64,000 nt of DNA from Microbacterium sp. Leaf159 (GTDB taxonomy: Bacteria; Actinomycetota; Actinomycetes; Actinomycetales; Microbacteriaceae): NCBI RefSeq assembly GCF_001423615.1, contig NZ_LMOU01000001.1, positions 2,641,064-2,705,063 of the forward strand, read 5' to 3'. Positions 1 through 8,197 of the stretch are shown here, piece after piece (the stretch's first letter is position 1; the number at the start of each line of letters is the position of its first letter). The position numbers and the translations under genes were made by a program. The notes under the pieces are model-generated. The model ran no database searches and was not told the origin of the DNA. It saw only the letters and a list, made by a program, of their open reading frames with translations.

Positions 1-1
1 C

Positions 2-349
2 ATCGCAGGTCTCCTCTCGGTGCCCGGCGCGGTCTACGAGGCGGCGAGCATCGACGGGGCGAACAAGACGCAGCAGCTGACGCGCATCACGCTGCCGCTC
101 GTCGCGGGCTACGTGGTGATCAACGTGATCCTCGGGTTCAAGGGCTTCCTGAACGCCTACGACATCATCGTCGGCCTCACCAACGGCGGACCCGGAACCT
201 CCACCCGCAGCGTCGCGATGACGATCATCGCGGGCTTCAACGGCGGCGACTACGCCTACCAGATGGCCAACGCGACGATCTTCTTCATCGTCGCCGTGCT
301 CATCTCCCTGCTGCAGCTCTCGCTGACCCGCGGAAGGAACGCACTCTGA
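2..349 (+). CDS. Sugar ABC transporter permease, MalF type (3' end only)
   Basis: The reading frame is open from the window edge, so the N-terminus lies outside. The visible 115 residues carry the EAA loop of binding-protein-dependent sugar permeases (EAASIDGANKTQQLTRITLP), which docks on the shared ATPase, followed by two hydrophobic segments. The tract GLTNGGPGTST is typical of MalF/UgpA-type subunits. Its stop overlaps the ATG of the next permease by one base (TGATG), so the two are translationally coupled. With the GH13 enzyme downstream, it probably imports an alpha-glucoside. No ATPase gene is seen nearby, as is common in actinobacteria, where one MsiK-type ATPase serves several importers. 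Confidence 0.9.
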   Translation: MAGLLSVPGAVYEAASIDGANKTQQLTRITLPLVAGYVVINVILGFKGFLNAYDIIVGLTNGGPGTSTRSVAMTIIAGFNGGDYAYQMANATIFFIVAVLISLLQLSLTRGRNAL

Positions 350-1227
350 TGTCGACGCAGACACTCACCACCATCCCCACCTCGGGCAAGAAGCCGCGCG
401 TCCGCATGGAGCGCGTCAACTGGTCGGGCACGATCATCCTGATCCTGTGCGCGGTCACCGTGCTGCTGCCGCTCTACGTGACGATCTCGATGGCCTTCAA
501 GACCACCGGTCAGGCGGTCGACGGCAACGCCTTCTCGCTGCCGGCGCCGTTCAGTATCGACGGCTTCATCGAGGCGTGGAACCTCACGAAGTTCCCGGTC
601 GGCGCCGGCATCTCGCTGCTGGTGACGGCCGGCACGGTCATCGCGACCATCGTGCTCGCGGCATTCGCCTCGTACGCGATCGTGCGCAACTGGGACCACC
701 GCCTGTTCCGTTACTCGTTCTTCTACCTGCTCGCTGCGATGTTCATCCCGTTCCCGGTCGTCGCACTGCCCCAGATCCAGCTGACCGGATGGGTCGGGCT
801 CGACAACCCGTTCGGCGTGATCATCCTCGCGACGATGTTCCAGCTGAGCTTCAGCGTGCTGCTGTTCACCGCGTTCCTGCGGTCGATCCCGATCGAGCTC
901 GAGGAGAGCGCCCGCATCGACGGCGCCACGACGTGGCAGACGTTCTGGCAGCTCATCTTCCCGTTGCTCGCACCCATGAGCGCGACCGTCGGCATCTTCG
1001 CCTTCCTCTACGCCTGGAACGACTTCATGATGCCGTCGCTGATCATCTCGGACCCGGCTCTGCAGACGCTCCCGGTGCGGCAGAACCTCTTCCAGACCCA
1101 GTTCAGCAACAACTACAACGTGTCGTTCGCCTCGTACCTGATGGCGATGGCCCCGGCGATCCTGGCGTACCTGTTCACGCAGCGCTTCGTCATGGAGGGC
1201 GTCACGCAGGGCGCCGTCAAGGGCTGA
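349..1227 (+). CDS. Sugar ABC transporter permease, MalG type
   Basis: This 292-residue protein is the second membrane subunit of the importer that starts outside the window. It has a hydrophilic N-terminus of about 25 residues and then six hydrophobic segments. The EAA loop sits near residues 184-203 (ESARIDGATTWQTFW). The C-terminal VTQGAVKG is the usual ending of CUT1-family MalG-like subunits. A GGAAGGA ribosome site lies at 332-338. The start overlaps the upstream stop, and the alpha-glucosidase begins 45 bases after its end, so the three form one transport-and-hydrolysis operon. Substrate assignment rests on that neighbour only. Confidence 0.92.
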   Translation: MSTQTLTTIPTSGKKPRVRMERVNWSGTIILILCAVTVLLPLYVTISMAFKTTGQAVDGNAFSLPAPFSIDGFIEAWNLTKFPVGAGISLLVTAGTVIATIVLAAFASYAIVRNWDHRLFRYSFFYLLAAMFIPFPVVALPQIQLTGWVGLDNPFGVIILATMFQLSFSVLLFTAFLRSIPIELEESARIDGATTWQTFWQLIFPLLAPMSATVGIFAFLYAWNDFMMPSLIISDPALQTLPVRQNLFQTQFSNNYNVSFASYLMAMAPAILAYLFTQRFVMEGVTQGAVKG

Positions 1228-1272
1228 CACCTCTCACACCGCAGACCGCAACACGAAGGAGCAGTACCCCTC

Positions 1273-2952
1273 ATGACCGATGCGCTTCTCACCGAGACCC
1301 GCGACGACACGACGGCAGCATGGTGGCGACAGGCCGCCGTGTATCAGATCTACCCCCGCAGCTTCGCGGACGCGAACGGCGACGGGCTCGGCGACATCCC
1401 GGGCATCGTCTCGCGCGCCGACTACCTGCGTGAGCTCGGCATCGACGCCGTGTGGCTCAGTCCGTTCTATCCGTCGGCTCTCGCTGACGGCGGATACGAC
1501 GTGGCCGACTACCGCGACGTCGACCCGCGTCTCGGCACGCTCGACGACTTCGACGACATGGTCGCGGCGCTCCACGACCGCGGCATCCGCGTGGTGGTCG
1601 ACATCGTGCCGAACCATTCGTCGGATCTGCACGAATGGTTCCAGGAGGCGCTCGCCGCAGGCCGCGGCTCGGCGGCCCGCGAGCGGTACATCTTCCGTGA
1701 GGGTGCGGGTGAAGACGGCTCCGAGCCCCCGACCGACTGGACCGCCGCGTTCGGCGGTTCGGCGTGGGAGCGGGTCGAGGACGGACAGTGGTTCCTGCAC
1801 AGCTTCGCCCCCGAGCAGCCCGACCTCAACTGGGATCACCCCGAGGTGCGCGAGGACTTCCTCACGACGCTGCGGTTCTGGTCGGACCGTGGGGTCGACG
1901 GCTTCCGCATCGACGTGGCGCACATGCTCACCAAGGACCTGAGTGAGCCGCTGCCGAGCACCGCCGAGCTCGAGCTCCTGCCGCACGACGGCAATCACCC
2001 GCTGCACGACCGTGATGACGTGCACGAGGTGTACGCCGAGTGGCGCCGCGTCTTCAACGAGTACGACCCGCCCCGCACGGCCGTCGCCGAGGCGTGGGTG
2101 AGCACTCCCGAGCGTCGCGCCAAGTACGCGTCGGCCGAGGGCCTCGGGCAGGCGTTCAACTTCGACCTGCTCGTGGCGGACTTCGACGCGACGCAGTTCC
2201 GCACGATCATCTCCGACAACCTGGCTCAGGCGCGCGAGACCGGCTCGTCGACCACGTGGGTGCTCTCGAACCACGACGTCACGCGTCACGCGACCCGATA
2301 CGGACTCGCTCCGCTGGCCGGTCGCACCGGGGTCAAGCAGGGCGTCGAGTGGGTCGCCGCGGGCGGGCCGGACGAGCAGCTCGACCGCGAGGCCGGACTC
2401 CGCCGGGCGCACGCGGCGACCCTGCTGCTGCTCGGCCTGCCCGGCAGCACCTACCTCTACCAGGGCGAGGAGCTCGGCCTGCAGGAGGTCGCCGAGATCG
2501 GCCCCGACCAGCGCCAGGACCCGGCGTTCTTCCGCGGAGCGGAGTTCGACGGACTCGGGCGGGACGGATGCCGTGTGCCGCTGCCGTGGACGGCATCCGG
2601 TTCGTCCTTCGGCTTCGGAGCCGGCGATGCGCATCTGCCGCAGCCCGAGTGGTTCGCCGAGTATGCGGTGGACGTCGAGGAGGCCGACCCCTCGTCGACG
2701 CTCTCGCTCTACCGCGAGGCACTGCGCCTGCGTCACGAGCTGCAGACCGACGAGAGCCTCGAGTGGATCGAGACCGGCCGTGCCGATGTGCTGCGCTTCG
2801 CCCGCCCGAACGGCTGGCAGATCGTGACGAACTTCGGCACCGAGCCGTTCGATCTCGGGGCGGATGCCGCGGACGTCGTGCTCGGCGCGATCGTCGACGG
2901 CGCCGTGCCGAATGACTCGACCGTCTGGATCGCTCCCGGCCTGATCGGCTGA
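1273..2952 (+). CDS. GH13 alpha-glucosidase (oligo-1,6-/alpha-glucosidase type)
   Basis: This 559-residue cytoplasmic enzyme should release glucose from imported maltose-, isomaltose- or sucrose-like oligosaccharides. All GH13 regions are visible: VVDIVPNHSSD (region I), GFRIDVAH with nucleophile Asp214, AVAEAWV with acid/base Glu273, and LSNHDVTRH with Asp335. The motif QIYPRSFADANGDGLGD near residue 25 is typical of the alpha-glucosidase subfamilies, not of amylases. There is no signal peptide. GAAGGAG at 1255-1261 precedes the ATG. It is the last gene of the permease operon. The exact linkage preference (alpha-1,4 or alpha-1,6) cannot be read from the sequence. Confidence 0.93.
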   Translation: MTDALLTETRDDTTAAWWRQAAVYQIYPRSFADANGDGLGDIPGIVSRADYLRELGIDAVWLSPFYPSALADGGYDVADYRDVDPRLGTLDDFDDMVAALHDRGIRVVVDIVPNHSSDLHEWFQEALAAGRGSAARERYIFREGAGEDGSEPPTDWTAAFGGSAWERVEDGQWFLHSFAPEQPDLNWDHPEVREDFLTTLRFWSDRGVDGFRIDVAHMLTKDLSEPLPSTAELELLPHDGNHPLHDRDDVHEVYAEWRRVFNEYDPPRTAVAEAWVSTPERRAKYASAEGLGQAFNFDLLVADFDATQFRTIISDNLAQARETGSSTTWVLSNHDVTRHATRYGLAPLAGRTGVKQGVEWVAAGGPDEQLDREAGLRRAHAATLLLLGLPGSTYLYQGEELGLQEVAEIGPDQRQDPAFFRGAEFDGLGRDGCRVPLPWTASGSSFGFGAGDAHLPQPEWFAEYAVDVEEADPSSTLSLYREALRLRHELQTDESLEWIETGRADVLRFARPNGWQIVTNFGTEPFDLGADAADVVLGAIVDGAVPNDSTVWIAPGLIG

Positions 2953-3000
2953 GCCGGATCCACTGAGCTGGTCCACCGAGTCGTTCGTCGGACGACAGCA

Positions 3001-3040
3001 CGGATGCAGGACGAGAACACGATTTCTCGTCCTGCATCCG
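3001..3040. repeat. Perfect 17-bp inverted repeat in the gap before znuA
   Basis: The left arm at 3001-3017 (CGGATGCAGGACGAGAA) and the right arm at 3024-3040 are perfect reverse complements around a 6-base loop. No run of T follows, so it is not a canonical intrinsic terminator. It lies between the alpha-glucosidase stop and the zinc operon promoter, and could still end or insulate transcription, or be one of the dispersed intergenic palindromes seen elsewhere in this window. Confidence 0.8.
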
Positions 3041-3092
3041 CGCCTCGGTCCTGCAAGCGGTCGCGAACGTCCCCCTTAACTCCTCACCGATT

Positions 3093-3113
3093 TGATAATG
3101 GTTCTCATTAGCG
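3093..3113. promoter_or_regulatory. Zur-type operator overlapping the znuA promoter
   Basis: TAATG at 3096-3100 and CATTA at 3106-3110 form a perfect inverted repeat with a 5-base spacer. This resembles the AATGA/TCATT core of actinobacterial Zur boxes. The left arm overlaps GATAAT (3094-3099), a good -10 hexamer, so a bound repressor would block RNA polymerase. The leader to the znuA ATG at 3128 would be about 20-25 bases. A zur gene lies 2.8 kb downstream. The assignment rests on the motif and context, not on binding data. Confidence 0.75.
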
Positions 3114-3127
3114 TTTAGAGTGAGAGC

Positions 3128-4117
3128 ATGAAGAAGCCGCTCGTCGCCCTCGCCCTGGCATCCGTCGCCGCACTCTCGCTGGCCGGATGCTCCACCACCC
3201 CCGCGGCGGGGGAGGGCGACAGCGGTAACGTCGCCGTCGTGGCGAGCACCAACGTCTACGGCTCGCTCGCCGCCCAGATCGGTGGTGATCGCGTCGACGT
3301 GACCTCGATCATCACCTCGGCGACGCAGGACCCGCACTCGTACGAGGCCTCGGCGCGCGACCGTCTCTCGGTGCAGAAGGCCGACCTCGTGATCGAGAAC
3401 GGCGGCGGCTACGACGCGTTCATCGACACGCTGCTGCAGGATGCCGGCGATCCGCACCTGGTGACGGCCGTCGAGTTCTCGCACGACTTCCCCGGCAACG
3501 AGGGTCACTCTGACGAGGCAGAAGACGCGACCGAAGAGGACCACGACCACGCCGAAGGCGAGGAGGGTCACGAGGGCCACGACCACATCGAGGGATTCAA
3601 CGAGCATGTCTGGTTCGACCCGCACACGATGATCCATGTCGTCGAGGCCATCGCCGAGGAGCTCACCGAGCTCGACCCCGACGGTGAGGCGGACTTCACT
3701 GCGAACGCCGAGGAGATCGTCGCCGACCTCGAGGGCTTCGAGGCCGATCTCGAGACGCTCAAGACGGATGCCGCCGGCGCGAACGTGATCATCACCGAGC
3801 CGGTGCCCGGCTACCTCGCCGCGGCCGCCGGACTCACTGATGTCACGCCCGAGGGCTTCGCCGAATCGGTCGAGGAGGGCAGCGATGTCGCCCCCGCGAC
3901 CCTGCTCGCCACCTTGAACGTCGTCGAAGCCGGAGACGTGCGCGCCGTGCTCACGAACGCGCAGACCGGTGGTGCCGAGACGCAGCGCGTCGAGGACGCC
4001 GCAACGGATGCCGGGATCCCGCTCGTCGCCTTCACGGAGCTGCTCCCCGAAGGATCGTCGTACTCTGAGTGGATGAGTGACGCGATCCAGAGCCTCGCCG
4101 ACGCGCTCCAGTCGTGA
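3128..4117 (+). CDS. znuA: Zinc ABC transporter substrate-binding lipoprotein (ZnuA-like)
   Basis: This 329-residue cluster A-I binding protein captures extracellular zinc for the importer encoded next. Residues 1-21 are a lipoprotein signal ending in LAGC, with Cys21 the lipidated residue. Metal-ligand candidates are His70 in DPHSYE, His160 in NEHVWFDPH and His166. Between residues 127 and 153 lies the acidic, His-rich loop (HDHAEGEEGHEGHDH) that marks zinc rather than manganese proteins. A Zur-type box sits just upstream. Its stop overlaps the GTG of the ATPase gene. Manganese specificity is unlikely but not excluded. Confidence 0.93.
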   Translation: MKKPLVALALASVAALSLAGCSTTPAAGEGDSGNVAVVASTNVYGSLAAQIGGDRVDVTSIITSATQDPHSYEASARDRLSVQKADLVIENGGGYDAFIDTLLQDAGDPHLVTAVEFSHDFPGNEGHSDEAEDATEEDHDHAEGEEGHEGHDHIEGFNEHVWFDPHTMIHVVEAIAEELTELDPDGEADFTANAEEIVADLEGFEADLETLKTDAAGANVIITEPVPGYLAAAAGLTDVTPEGFAESVEEGSDVAPATLLATLNVVEAGDVRAVLTNAQTGGAETQRVEDAATDAGIPLVAFTELLPEGSSYSEWMSDAIQSLADALQS

Positions 4118-4968
4118 GCGCCGGCGCCGACGCGCGGGCAGGAGCCGAGAAGTCGAGCCCCGTGCTCGAGGTGCAGGGAGCAGCCCTCCAGCGTGGGGAC
4201 CGGGAACTGTGGTCGGGCCTCGATCTCACGGTCGAGCCCGGTGAGTTCATCGCCGTGCTCGGGCCGTCGGGGTCGGGTAAGACCACGCTGCTGCGCAGCA
4301 TCCTGGGCCTCCAGCCGCTGTCGGCCGGCGAGATCACCGTCGCGGGCGGGCCCGTGCGCAAGGGCAACCCGCGCATCGGGTACATCCCGCAGCAGCGATC
4401 ACTCGCCCCGGACACGAGCATGCGGGCCCGCGATCTCGTGGCGCTCGGGGTGCAGGGCAGCCGCTTCGGCTTCCCGATCCCGCACCGCGGCGACAAAGCC
4501 AAGGTCGACCAGCTGCTCGCCTCGGTCGGGGCCTCGCACTATGCCGACCGCCGGGTCGGACTGCTCTCGGGCGGTGAGCAGCAGCGGCTGCGTGTGGGCC
4601 AGGCCCTGGCCGACGAGCCCAGCCTGCTGCTGTGCGACGAGCCGCTGTCGAACCTCGACCTCGCGAACCAGGTCGCCGTCACCGACATCATCGACCGTCA
4701 GCGCCGCGATCGTGGGGCGGCCGTACTGTTCGTGACCCACGACATCAATCCGATCCTGGGTCGCGTCGACCGCATCCTCTACATCGCCGGCGGCCGCTTC
4801 GTGCTCGGCACCCCCGAAGAGGTGCTGCAGACACGGGTGCTGACCGAGCTCTACGGAACCCCGGTCTTCGTGCTGCGAGCCGGCGACCGACTGGTCGTCG
4901 TCGGGGTGCCGGATGCCGAGCCCCACCACCTGCACGACCACGATCACGACCACGGGGGTGCCGCATGA
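4114..4968 (+). CDS. znuC: Zinc ABC transporter ATP-binding protein (ZnuC-like)
   Basis: This 284-residue ATPase energises zinc import. Walker A is GPSGSGKTT (residues 50-58), the signature is LSGGEQQR, and Walker B is LLLCDEPLSNLD, with the switch His in FVTHD. The protein ends in an unusual His-rich tail (HHLHDHDHDHGG) that could bind zinc on the cytoplasmic side. The GTG start overlaps the znuA stop (GTGA), and the stop overlaps the next ATG (ATGA), so the three genes should be translated together from the Zur-controlled promoter. Confidence 0.93.
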   Translation: MSAGADARAGAEKSSPVLEVQGAALQRGDRELWSGLDLTVEPGEFIAVLGPSGSGKTTLLRSILGLQPLSAGEITVAGGPVRKGNPRIGYIPQQRSLAPDTSMRARDLVALGVQGSRFGFPIPHRGDKAKVDQLLASVGASHYADRRVGLLSGGEQQRLRVGQALADEPSLLLCDEPLSNLDLANQVAVTDIIDRQRRDRGAAVLFVTHDINPILGRVDRILYIAGGRFVLGTPEEVLQTRVLTELYGTPVFVLRAGDRLVVVGVPDAEPHHLHDHDHDHGGAA

Positions 4969-5843
4969 ACGTCATGACCGGCATCGTCCAGGCGGTCGAC
5001 TGGAGCGACGTCTTCTCGTTCCAGGACTACGGCGAGCTCGTCGCCCTGCTCGCCAACTCGATCATCGCGGGCGCGGTGCTCGGCATCGTCGGCGGACTCA
5101 TCGGCGTCTTCGTGATGCAGCGCGACCTCGCGTTCGCGGTGCACGGAGTCAGCGAGCTGTCGTTCGCCGGTGCGGCCGCAGCGCTGCTGTTCGGCGGGAG
5201 CGTGGTCGTCGGATCGCTCGGCGGGGCTCTGGTCGCGGCGATCCTCATCGGCATTCTGGGATCCAAGGCCCGCGACCGCAACTCGATCGTCGGCGTGCTC
5301 ATGCCGTTCGGCCTGGGCCTCGGCATCCTGTTCCTGTCGCTCTACGACGGGCGCAGCGCCAACCGCTTCAGCCTGCTCACCGGGCAGATCGTCTCGGTCT
5401 CGAGCCCCGACCTCGGCTGGCTGCTCGGCATCAGCATCGTCGTGCTGCTCGGACTGCTGCTCATGTGGAACCCGTTGCGCTTCGACTCGCTCGACCCCGA
5501 GTCTGCCGCCGCCCGCGGGGTGCCCACGCGTGCGGTGAGCCTGCTGTTCATGGTGCTGCTCGGTCTGATCGTCGCGGTCAGCGTGCACATCATCGGAGCA
5601 CTGCTCGTCATGGCACTGCTCGTGACGCCCGCCGCCGCTGCGATGCGCATCACCGCGGGGCCGGTGGCCGTGCCCCTGCTCGCGGCGCTGTTCGGCTTCG
5701 TGTCGGCAGTCGGCGGCATCCTGCTCGCGCTCGCCGGCACCCTGCCGGTGAGCCCGTACATCACCACCCTGTCGTTCACCATCTACGTCGTGTGCTGGAT
5801 CGTCCAGCGCGCCCGCGGCGGTGTGCGCCGTGTGCGGGCCTGA
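4965..5843 (+). CDS. znuB: Zinc ABC transporter membrane permease (ZnuB-like)
   Basis: This 292-residue ABC-3 family permease has about eight hydrophobic segments. The ATG at 4965 is chosen because it overlaps the ATPase stop and starts just before the conserved N-terminus; longer forms of the frame would run through the ATPase gene. Family landmarks are MQRDLAFAVHGVSELSFAGAA near residues 50-70 and LLVMALLVTPAAAAM near residue 215. It forms the zinc channel with the two upstream gene products. It is followed by a 122-base gap holding a long palindrome before zur. Confidence 0.93.
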   Translation: MNVMTGIVQAVDWSDVFSFQDYGELVALLANSIIAGAVLGIVGGLIGVFVMQRDLAFAVHGVSELSFAGAAAALLFGGSVVVGSLGGALVAAILIGILGSKARDRNSIVGVLMPFGLGLGILFLSLYDGRSANRFSLLTGQIVSVSSPDLGWLLGISIVVLLGLLLMWNPLRFDSLDPESAAARGVPTRAVSLLFMVLLGLIVAVSVHIIGALLVMALLVTPAAAAMRITAGPVAVPLLAALFGFVSAVGGILLALAGTLPVSPYITTLSFTIYVVCWIVQRARGGVRRVRA

Positions 5844-5848
5844 CGGTT

Positions 5849-5913
5849 GCTTTCGAATCGCGCACTTTGCAGGAAATCGGTCCTCGGATCTGCCAGGTGC
5901 GCGATTCGAAAGC
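5849..5913. repeat. Perfect 17-bp inverted repeat between znuB and zur
   Basis: The left arm at 5849-5865 (GCTTTCGAATCGCGCAC) and the right arm at 5897-5913 are exact reverse complements separated by 31 bases. No T-run follows. It could fold in RNA as a processing or termination hairpin separating the transporter genes from zur, or it may be a dispersed palindromic element. No Zur-like box is seen in this gap. Confidence 0.8.
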
Positions 5914-5965
5914 CCGGGGACCGTTCCCAGGGCCCGGCAAGGGCGGCGCGCCTAGAATCGTCGGT

Positions 5966-6382
5966 ATGGCTCAGCGGAACACCTGGCAGCGCGAACGCGT
6001 GCGCGAAGCCCTCGCCGATGCGCGCGGGTTCGTCAGTGCGCAGAACCTGCACGCCTCGCTCCGCGATGACAACACCGGCATCGGCCTCGCCACGGTCTAC
6101 CGCGCGCTGGCCGGGCTCGCGGCATCGGGCGATGCTGATTCGCTGCAGAGCCCCGAGGGCGAAGCGCTCTACCGCGCCTGCACGACCCAGGGCCACCACC
6201 ACCATCTGATCTGCCGCAACTGCGGACTCACGGTCGAGATCGAGGCGACCGACGTCGAGCAGTGGGCGCATCGCACCGCAGCTCTGCACGGATTCACGGA
6301 TGCCGCGCACGTCGTCGACATCTTCGGGCTGTGCGCCTCCTGCACCAACAAGCGCGACGCCGAAGAGGCAGCGAACGCGTGA
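5966..6382 (+). CDS. zur: Zinc uptake regulator, Fur family
   Basis: This 138-residue repressor should bind the box upstream of znuA when zinc is plentiful. The N-terminal winged helix includes TGIGLATVYRALAGLAASG (around residues 37-55). A histidine run at residues 77-80 and two CxxC pairs (Cys83/Cys86 and Cys123/Cys126) form the structural zinc site of Fur/Zur proteins. The ATG at 5966 is chosen because the frame before it lies in the palindrome gap. Its stop overlaps the next gene's GTG. Zur rather than Fur is inferred from the adjacent zinc importer. Confidence 0.92.
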   Translation: MAQRNTWQRERVREALADARGFVSAQNLHASLRDDNTGIGLATVYRALAGLAASGDADSLQSPEGEALYRACTTQGHHHHLICRNCGLTVEIEATDVEQWAHRTAALHGFTDAAHVVDIFGLCASCTNKRDAEEAANA

Positions 6383-7413
6383 CCACCCAGGCCGCTCCAC
6401 GGACGGTGCACTCGCACCGGCCCTCACGATCCCCGCGCTCGCCGTGGATCGGGGTCGGCCTCGGCGCCGTGATCGTGGCGGCCCTGTTCCTGGTCGATCG
6501 GTTCCTGCCGACCCTGTTCACCGCCAGCCTCCCCGACAGGGCGCAGGACGGCCTGACGCTCGCGTTGAGCGTGCTGATCGAGGCACTGCCGTTCGTGATC
6601 CTCGGGGTGCTGCTGTCGATCGTCGTGCAGGTGTGGCTGCCCGCTGACGTCATCCACCGCTGGCTGCCGAAGCGCGCCTGGGCGCGTCGCGCCGTGCTGT
6701 CGCTGCTCGGCATGCTGATCCCGGTGTGCGAGTGCGGCAACGTACCCTTCGCCCGCGGCCTGATGATGCGGGGCCTCGCCCCGGCCGAGGCGCTCACCTT
6801 CTTGATCGCCGCCCCGATCGTCAACCCGATCGTGATCCTCACCACGCACGCGGCGTTCGGCTTCGACGACGGCATCCTGGTCGCCCGCCTGATCGGCGGC
6901 TACCTGATCGCGAACCTGATCGGCTGGATCTACAGCCGTCACCCCTCGCCCGACTCGCTGCTCACGCAGCGTTTCATCGACACGTGCGACCGCGTCACCC
7001 ATGAACCCGGCACCCCGGTGCGCCGCAGCCTGACGCAGTTCCTCGTCGAGCTGCGCGCGGTGATGCCGGCGCTCGTGATCGGCTCGGCGCTCGCCGGGGC
7101 CGTGCAGGTGCTCATCCCTCGCGACGTGCTTCTGGCGATCGGATCGAACCCGGTGCTGTCGATCCTCGCGATGATGGCCCTCGCGATGACCGTCGCGATC
7201 TGCTCCAACGTCGACGCGTTCTTCGCACTGTCGTTCGCCTCGACGTTCTCCTCGGGCGCGCTCGTGGCGTTCCTGCTCGTCGGTCCGCTGGTCGACGTCA
7301 AGATGCTCGCGCTCATGCGCACGACCTTCACCACCCGCACGCTCGTCGGCATCGTCGGCGTCGTCCTGTTCGCCGCCTTCGCGATCGGGATCGGGGTGAA
7401 CGTCTTTGTCTGA
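6379..7413 (+). CDS. Predicted permease, ArsP_1/DUF318 family
   Basis: This 344-residue integral membrane protein has eight to nine hydrophobic segments. The GTG start overlaps the zur stop. The conserved loops PVCECGNVPFARGLMMRG and APIVNPIVI are hallmarks of the YcgR-like permease family (PF03773). A second short signature, MTVAICSNVDAFFALSF, lies near the C-terminus. The cysteines and acidic residues in these loops could contact a metal or metal complex. Members are usually encoded next to a TIGR03943 partner, as here. The location downstream of zur suggests a metal-linked role, but the substrate is unknown. Confidence 0.85.
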   Translation: MTTQAAPRTVHSHRPSRSPRSPWIGVGLGAVIVAALFLVDRFLPTLFTASLPDRAQDGLTLALSVLIEALPFVILGVLLSIVVQVWLPADVIHRWLPKRAWARRAVLSLLGMLIPVCECGNVPFARGLMMRGLAPAEALTFLIAAPIVNPIVILTTHAAFGFDDGILVARLIGGYLIANLIGWIYSRHPSPDSLLTQRFIDTCDRVTHEPGTPVRRSLTQFLVELRAVMPALVIGSALAGAVQVLIPRDVLLAIGSNPVLSILAMMALAMTVAICSNVDAFFALSFASTFSSGALVAFLLVGPLVDVKMLALMRTTFTTRTLVGIVGVVLFAAFAIGIGVNVFV

Positions 7414-8197
7414 GCACACGCACACCGATCACGAGCCCTCCCGCGCCCGCGCACTCGGGTCGCGCTGGCTGGGCATCGGCCTCGCCACCGTCATCTCGGT
7501 CGTCACTCTCGGACTCGGTCTCACCGGCCGGCTCAACCTCTACATCAGCCCCGAGTCGGTGTGGTTCGCCTGCGCGGCCGCCGTCGTGACGCTCGCGGGC
7601 GCGATCTGGTCGTGCACACTGCCGCTCGGTGAAGAGGGCGATCACGGACACGACCACGGCGACGCCCACGACGCGGATGCACCGGCCGCGCCGCGCCGCA
7701 GCCTCGCCGTCGTCGGCACGGTGACGGGCGGGGTGATCGCCTCGGGCGTCGTCGTCGCCGCTCTCGTGCTGCCGCCCGCATCGCTGTCGGTCGAGCTCGC
7801 GATGTCCCGGGTCGGCGAGCAGACCGCGCTGTTCGCGGGCGCCGACGACGTGACCCTCGGAGTCGCCGACACCTCGACCTTCGGTGTGGGCGACTGGGCG
7901 AGCGTGTTCGCGACGGCGACCAACACCGCCGCCTACGACGGCAAGACGGTCACGCTGACCGGATTCGTCACCCCCACGGATGCCGATGAGGTCAACCTCA
8001 CGCGCCTGGTCATCACGCACTGCGTCATCGACGCGCAGCCCGCGACCCTGCCCGTGACGATCGATGCGGGCGAGTTCGACACCGGCCAGTGGGTCGAGGT
8101 CGAGGGCACGATCAAGGCGGATGCCGACGGATCGCTGCACGTCGAGCCGAACTCGGTCACACCGATCGACGAGCCGCAGGACCCGTATGAGTACTGA
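7406..8197 (+). CDS. TIGR03943/YcgQ-like protein, partner of the upstream permease
   Basis: The TTG start at 7406 overlaps the permease gene by eight bases, which points to a two-protein unit. The 263-residue product has a short His-containing N-terminus, three hydrophobic segments, and an acidic His-rich loop (GDHGHDHGDAHDAD) near residues 74-87. An extracytoplasmic C-terminal domain ends in the family pattern LVITHCVIDAQP ... WVEVEGTI. The His-rich loop again suggests zinc or another metal. The function is unproven. The TTG start is chosen from the overlap and the lack of a better downstream start. Confidence 0.82.
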   Translation: MSEHTHTDHEPSRARALGSRWLGIGLATVISVVTLGLGLTGRLNLYISPESVWFACAAAVVTLAGAIWSCTLPLGEEGDHGHDHGDAHDADAPAAPRRSLAVVGTVTGGVIASGVVVAALVLPPASLSVELAMSRVGEQTALFAGADDVTLGVADTSTFGVGDWASVFATATNTAAYDGKTVTLTGFVTPTDADEVNLTRLVITHCVIDAQPATLPVTIDAGEFDTGQWVEVEGTIKADADGSLHVEPNSVTPIDEPQDPYEY

